From Porcincola sp945869225 (GTDB taxonomy: Bacteria; Bacillota; Clostridia; Lachnospirales; Lachnospiraceae): 64,000 nt of DNA. The stretch is taken from contig NZ_JBQKGW010000006.1 in assembly GCF_052118625.1 (NCBI RefSeq), positions 1 through 64,000 on the forward strand, in the 5' to 3' direction. Under the pieces are notes generated by a model that saw nothing but the letters and a program-made list of their open reading frames with translations, had not been told where the DNA came from and did not search any database. Positions 60,604 to 64,000 of this stretch are shown here, one piece after another; positions within the stretch are counted from its first letter, which is position 1; each line of letters opens with the position of its first letter. The position numbers were made by a program, and so were the translations under genes.

Positions 60604-62616
60604 TCAACCCGCTTCTGTCGCACCTTCAGTCTGGCTCTCCGCCGAAAGACTCTGTTCTGCCTGCTGCTGTGCCTCCACCGCAGCTTCCTTGCTCAGGCCG
60701 ATATTCTCCGTGATCACATTCCAGATATCGGAGCTCTCAAACCCAAGCGCCCAGGCGGCTGTTCCGGCAAGATCATACTGCGGGATCAGCCGGACCTTTG
60801 CCGCAATCGAGTCGGCATCCTCAATCCAGATCTGGCAGCGGACCCCATCATTCGTCGTCCAGTCTGCGTAGCGCTGGAAAGCCGAGGCATCAAAGACAGG
60901 TGTAACATTCCAGCTCTGGAGCGTCTTCTGGACACCGGCCATGGACAGCACCTCACTGGTGGTGGTCCGGGCGCCGTCCTCTCCGCTGGATGTATACCAG
61001 ATTCTGGTGTAGAACGGGATCGCGGAAATCAGCTTTTCAGCCGGGACTCCCTGGCTGATACTCTCCTCAATCGCACGCTGCTCATAGGTTAGAGAAGCAA
61101 CCGATCCTGCATCCGAGCCGGAGTAATGCTCGTCATACCCCATGTTAATGAGGTAGTCCGCCACCGTTGCGATCTCTTTCCGATTCATCCACTGGTTGAA
61201 ATCATAGGGCGGCTTGATGTCGACCGACAAGACAAGCTTGTTCAGCCGGCATTCGATGGAGAGCTCCCGGACAAACTGCACATAGGCGAGCGCATCCGCC
61301 TCCTCCATGTATTCAAAGTCGAGGTTGATGCCGTCAAGTCCCAGCTTCAGGGCATCATCGACAAGTTCACCGATTGCATTCCTTCTCGAGGCTGTCGAAG
61401 CCAGCACAGCGGAGGTATCCATCTCACTCGAGAAATCCGACACCAGCCCCCAGACCTGCAGTCCTTTTTTGTGGGCAGCCTTCACATACTTTTTCGACCC
61501 GATTGAGGAAATGTTGCCGTCGTTATCCGTCAGGGAAAACCAGGTCGGTGAGATCACGTTGACCCCTGACATCTGCGCGGTCATATCGGACAAGGTATCG
61601 TTTCCATCCTTCGAGGACACCTGGTGCCAGACCAGTGTCACCTTTCCGTCCATCGTGATAGACGGGTATTCCTGCGCCGGAATATCCGTTGTGACATTCT
61701 CCGTCGTCGGTTCCGCCATCCGCCCGGACTTCACATATCCGATGTAGCCATCCTTCGTCAGAACCTTCATCCAGCGAGAAAGCTGATCCAGAACAAATAC
61801 CTTGTCGCCCTTGGCAAGCGTCGTCAGGATCGGGCTTTTGATGCCGCCCCTGTAGCGGACAGCCGCCTCCTTGACCGACTTCGCCGTCAGCTGTTCTCCC
61901 CATTTGTACCGGATCAGGACATGACCGCCATCATTGTTTCCCTTCTTCCATGTGTACTCCACTTGAGTATACTTCTGGAGGAAATCAGCGCTTACATAGA
62001 GGCCTGTCGTGTTTCCACCGCTGCTCTCCTGCGCGTCCTGCGTGACGCGCTCGCTCCCGGTAATCCGGTCGTCATCCGGGCGCAGAATAATCACCCGGTC
62101 ATAGGTTCCCTCACTGACAGGGTCCGTCGTCCGGACGCCGTCAATGACGCTGTACGAAGAGGCGTTCACCGGGATCTCAAATTCCTGGGTCGCCGTTGTA
62201 AACAACATCCTGGTTGTCCCTTCATCCCAGTAAAATCGTCCGTTCAATGTATCGCGCACAATGTTATAAGGAAGATAGAGTGCGTCATCCTTCACAATCG
62301 CACGCTCATTCACCAGCTGGTCTCCCAGAATGAGCGCAGCTTCGTCCTGCTGCAGCTGCCCGAAGTAGGCTTCATCGGACATCCGCCTGTTGGTTGGTGT
62401 ATTCCGGATGATCAGAACGCCAGTCCCAAAAAGCAGCAGAGCAAGGAAAAATGCGGCCAGTGCCTTCCGGCTTCCCCTGCCGCCCTTTCTTCGCAAGACT
62501 GTGCTGCTGCTCCCCGATGAAGGCATCTGGCTGTCCGCCTTGCGGTCATCTGTGATTTCTGTATGATCCGTTTTTTTCACACCAGACTGTTTCTCATTCA
62601 ATTCTGATTTTTCCAT
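60604..62616 (-). CDS. Membrane-anchored GH18 family protein with SH3-like domain
   Basis: A 670-residue protein: a charged cytoplasmic N-terminus (1-50), one membrane helix (about 50-68), an amine-oxidase-N-like module (about 85-170), an SH3-like segment with VRYRGGIKSPILTTLAKGDKVFVLDQLSRWMKV near 255-295, then a GH18 TIM barrel with DGINLDFEYM (E435, the catalytic acid) and WALGFESSDIW near the C-terminus. Relatives include the spore and wall hydrolases YaaH/SleL and CotE; a role in peptidoglycan or glycan hydrolysis at the cell surface is likely. The start at 62616 follows AAGGA; the 41 residues upstream look spurious. Confidence 0.88.
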   Translation of the reverse strand: MEKSELNEKQSGVKKTDHTEITDDRKADSQMPSSGSSSTVLRRKGGRGSRKALAAFFLALLLFGTGVLIIRNTPTNRRMSDEAYFGQLQQDEAALILGDQLVNERAIVKDDALYLPYNIVRDTLNGRFYWDEGTTRMLFTTATQEFEIPVNASSYSVIDGVRTTDPVSEGTYDRVIILRPDDDRITGSERVTQDAQESSGGNTTGLYVSADFLQKYTQVEYTWKKGNNDGGHVLIRYKWGEQLTAKSVKEAAVRYRGGIKSPILTTLAKGDKVFVLDQLSRWMKVLTKDGYIGYVKSGRMAEPTTENVTTDIPAQEYPSITMDGKVTLVWHQVSSKDGNDTLSDMTAQMSGVNVISPTWFSLTDNDGNISSIGSKKYVKAAHKKGLQVWGLVSDFSSEMDTSAVLASTASRRNAIGELVDDALKLGLDGINLDFEYMEEADALAYVQFVRELSIECRLNKLVLSVDIKPPYDFNQWMNRKEIATVADYLINMGYDEHYSGSDAGSVASLTYEQRAIEESISQGVPAEKLISAIPFYTRIWYTSSGEDGARTTTSEVLSMAGVQKTLQSWNVTPVFDASAFQRYADWTTNDGVRCQIWIEDADSIAAKVRLIPQYDLAGTAAWALGFESSDIWNVITENIGLSKEAAVEAQQQAEQSLSAESQTEGATEAG

Positions 62617-62827
62617 GGCTGTTATCCTTACGGCTGATTTTCCGATTCCTGCAGGGTTGGTTTCGCCATCCTGTTCTCTTTCACCGCTGCAGCTGACAGT
62701 TCTGCATCGCTTCCGTTCCTGATACAGGTGGCTTACCATGATCTGTACGCACAGATGAGATGTTCAGGCTTGTAGATTCAACCGTAAGTATAGCAACCTT
62801 TCAGATTCGAGTCGACATCAAACATTC

Positions 62828-63103
62828 TTAAGATCCCCGGCAGACTTTGTCACACAACGGGGAAATGGCCGTCCTCCTGTTTCCGTATCTTATGAGAATC
62901 CTCCCCGGTCCAGGCATGAATTCCTGAATCCGGAGTTCCCTTCTTCCGAATCGTTCCAGGGTATCCTGGCCTGTGTCTGCCTGCGGTTTCCTGCCATATT
63001 TCTTCTGACCAGTCCTGTGGCTGATTTTGTCTTTCTGTCTCCTCATATTGTTATTCGTCTGTCTTCGGTGCAGTCCCCTGTTATCTGCACCAGCCCGCAT
63101 AGC
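62828..63103 (-). CDS. Small Arg-rich hypothetical protein
   Basis: 91 residues from ATG 63103, which has a very good site (AGGAGGAG, 5 bases). The product is basic and low in hydrophobic residues, with no family that I recognise. It overlaps the end of the preceding small ORF by 23 bases, as in a coupled pair. It may be a real short gene, a degraded one, or a chance ORF. Confidence 0.3.
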   Translation of the reverse strand, partial: AMRAGADNRGLHRRQTNNNMRRQKDKISHRTGQKKYGRKPQADTGQDTLERFGRRELRIQEFMPGPGRILIRYGNRRTAISPLCDKVCRGS

Positions 63104-63365
63104 TTCTCCTCCTGCAGCGGTGTCTGTCCGCTCCGACGCGGTTGAGATCAATGCGGCTGATCCGGTGTCCTGCCGGATCAGGGATAAAATCCATCATGTA
63201 ACTGACTCTTTCCCGCAGGCAGCAGGAAGCAGCTTCCCATGGCTCCATGCTCTTTCCCTCAAGGCTGATTCTGCAGCCTTCCAGATAGTAGTCACGGAGC
63301 ATACTGCCCAGTACGTCATCCTGCCGGTTCTGCCTGCTTCTGGGTTTCTGTTGCTGTACTTTCAT
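63081..63365 (-). CDS. Small conserved-looking hypothetical protein
   Basis: 94 residues starting MKVQQQKPRSRQNRQDD with AAGGAGG 8 bases upstream. The middle, DYYLEGCRISLEGKSMEPWEAASCCLRERVSYMMDFIPD, resembles short proteins seen in Lachnospiraceae with the pattern leg.i.l.G.p..p.e......E...YM.Dfi.d. The function of those is not known to me. The Arg-rich final 17 residues differ from that pattern and could stem from a frameshift near the end. Confidence 0.5.
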   Translation of the reverse strand: MKVQQQKPRSRQNRQDDVLGSMLRDYYLEGCRISLEGKSMEPWEAASCCLRERVSYMMDFIPDPAGHRISRIDLNRVGADRHRCRRRSYAGWCR

Positions 63366-63537
63366 ACACGCTTCCTCCTTGCCGGCGGAGGTACAGATCA
63401 TGAAAAGGGTGTGATGTATCATTCCGCTTCTGCCGGCATTTGCAGCCTGCTGCACGCTGAAAACGGTTCTCGATTCTGCAAAACAGCGGCCGGTCTTTCA
63501 GTTATGCGCGGGGGACGTGAGATATAACAGATCTGTG
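63366..63537. other. Spacer without recognised gene
   Basis: About 170 bases with only short ORFs on both strands. No promoter or terminator was found with confidence. Confidence 0.35.
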
Positions 63538-63633
63538 TCAGATAAGACGGTTGGGCTGCCGGATGGCTGCCCGAATGGTGGTGCGGAGCTCCTCGACATA
63601 AGCCACATCCTTTTGCACAGTCTCATGATACAT
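63538..63633 (-). CDS. Very short ORF or gene remnant
   Basis: 31 codons from ATG 63633 (AAGG 5 bases upstream) encoding MYHETVQKDVAYVEELRTTI and 11 more residues. The amphipathic helix-like content suggests that it could be the tail of a decayed gene. Nothing larger can be reconstructed around it. Confidence 0.25.
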   Translation of the reverse strand: MYHETVQKDVAYVEELRTTIRAAIRQPNRLI

Positions 63634-63739
63634 CTGTGCCTTATACAGCGCAATCTAATTGATGTAACATTGAGAAATTGGCAGTGCAGTTCATTTTTTC
63701 AAGGCCTGCAGCTGAGGTTTTATCTCCATTTTCCCTAAA

Positions 63740-63776
63740 AAATCAGGGAATCCTGCAAGGCAGCATTCCCTGATTT
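63740..63776 (-). terminator. Terminator of the gene entering from the right
   Basis: AAATCAGGGAAT (63740-63751) pairs with ATTCCCTGATTT (63765-63776). On the minus strand the tail is TTTTTTAG, so a transcript coming from beyond 64000 ends here. Confidence 0.8.
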
Positions 63777-63811
63777 CATCAGAATTGCATATAAAAAGAG
63801 ATGTTACATAT

Positions 63812-64000
63812 TTTTTGTTACTTCATGTTGCATCGCCAGACACGCATGTTCCGGGTAATCCGCTCCTGCGAAGCGGCGCCCCTGCTCTGCCGCGTGCACT
63901 TCCGTCCAGCCGCCACACGGCCTCGTCCCGCCAGCTTCTCAAATAGTCCGAAGCTGCTGCACAGCCTGCCTGTTCACGATGGTTTTCATGTGTTCGCGGA
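63812..64000 (-). other. Unresolved 3' end of a gene running off the right edge
   Basis: Two minus-strand frames are open at the edge. One stops at 63939-63941 and ends NRQAVQQLRTI; the other runs to about 63828 and contains SDYLRSWRDEAVWRLDGSA. Neither could be identified. The minus-strand terminator at 63740-63776 supports a real transcript arriving from the right. Confidence 0.3.

Noticed and set aside
63517..63738. 73-residue plus-strand ORF
   Set aside because: No ribosome binding site, no family resemblance, and it runs against the minus-strand short ORF and terminator.
1..64000. CRISPR array, rRNA, prophage or integrative element
   Set aside because: No regularly spaced repeats, no rRNA-like stretches, and no integrase, terminase or relaxase genes were seen; only one transposase fragment at the edge.

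Overview
The window looks like chromosomal DNA of an anaerobic Gram-positive gut bacterium of the Clostridia, most likely Lachnospiraceae. The grounds are Shine-Dalgarno AGGAGG sites, sigma-A type promoters with 16-18 bp spacers, tRNA genes without an encoded CCA, a PerR/reverse-rubrerythrin oxygen-defence pair, several high-affinity sugar ABC systems, a sortase-assembled pilus and a K+-dependent membrane pyrophosphatase. No rRNA, CRISPR array, prophage or complete insertion sequence was found. The only clear mobile-element trace is the 5' end of a transposase gene at the left edge.

Layout. 1-3.6 kb: transposase fragment, GIY-YIG protein, secreted nucleoside-permease-like protein, ECF sigma factor with a membrane partner. 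3.7-6.1 kb: thioredoxin, thioredoxin reductase, a Cys-type glutathione peroxidase homologue, tRNA-Trp and tRNA-Val. 6.1-14.2 kb: a LacI regulator with its own promoter and palindromic operator, MutS2, a YhaM-type exonuclease, phosphatidylserine decarboxylase and an M18 aminopeptidase. 14.2-16.7 kb: an ammonium transporter fused to a PII domain, preceded by a two-hairpin leader and followed by two copies of a REP-like repeat. 16.7-24.5 kb: an operon with an LsrB/RhaS-like binding protein, ATPase, two permeases, DhaK and DhaL, and an upstream LacI gene. 24.7-34.0 kb: a sialic-acid/amino-sugar operon read leftwards (nanE, ABC binding protein, two permeases, nanA, ROK kinase, nagB, nagA) with an RpiR regulator upstream. 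It covers uptake of sialic acid through to fructose-6-phosphate.

34.2-42.1 kb: SGNH-like secreted protein, serine hydrolase, NSS-family sodium symporter, FliB-like protein, rbr/perR, and the pyrophosphatase. 42.2-51.4 kb: an ABC/GH172 glycan locus with two paralogous binding proteins, divergent from a YesM/YesN-type two-component system. 51.4-60.2 kb: a pilus operon read leftwards (1738-residue adhesin, SipA-like inactive signal peptidase, backbone pilin, class B sortase, small anchored pilin). 60.6-64 kb: a membrane-anchored GH18 protein, small uncertain ORFs and an unresolved gene end at the right edge.

The observations most worth a second look are: the Amt-PII fusion, whose PII half has lost the usual uridylylated tyrosine and the 2-oxoglutarate-site glutamine; the SipA-like chaperone with Asp and Gly in place of the Ser/Lys dyad; operators placed exactly on promoters of the sugar operons; and duplicated 3' gene ends inside the sialic-acid operon. 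All functions come from reading the sequence and known family features; no database search was run.
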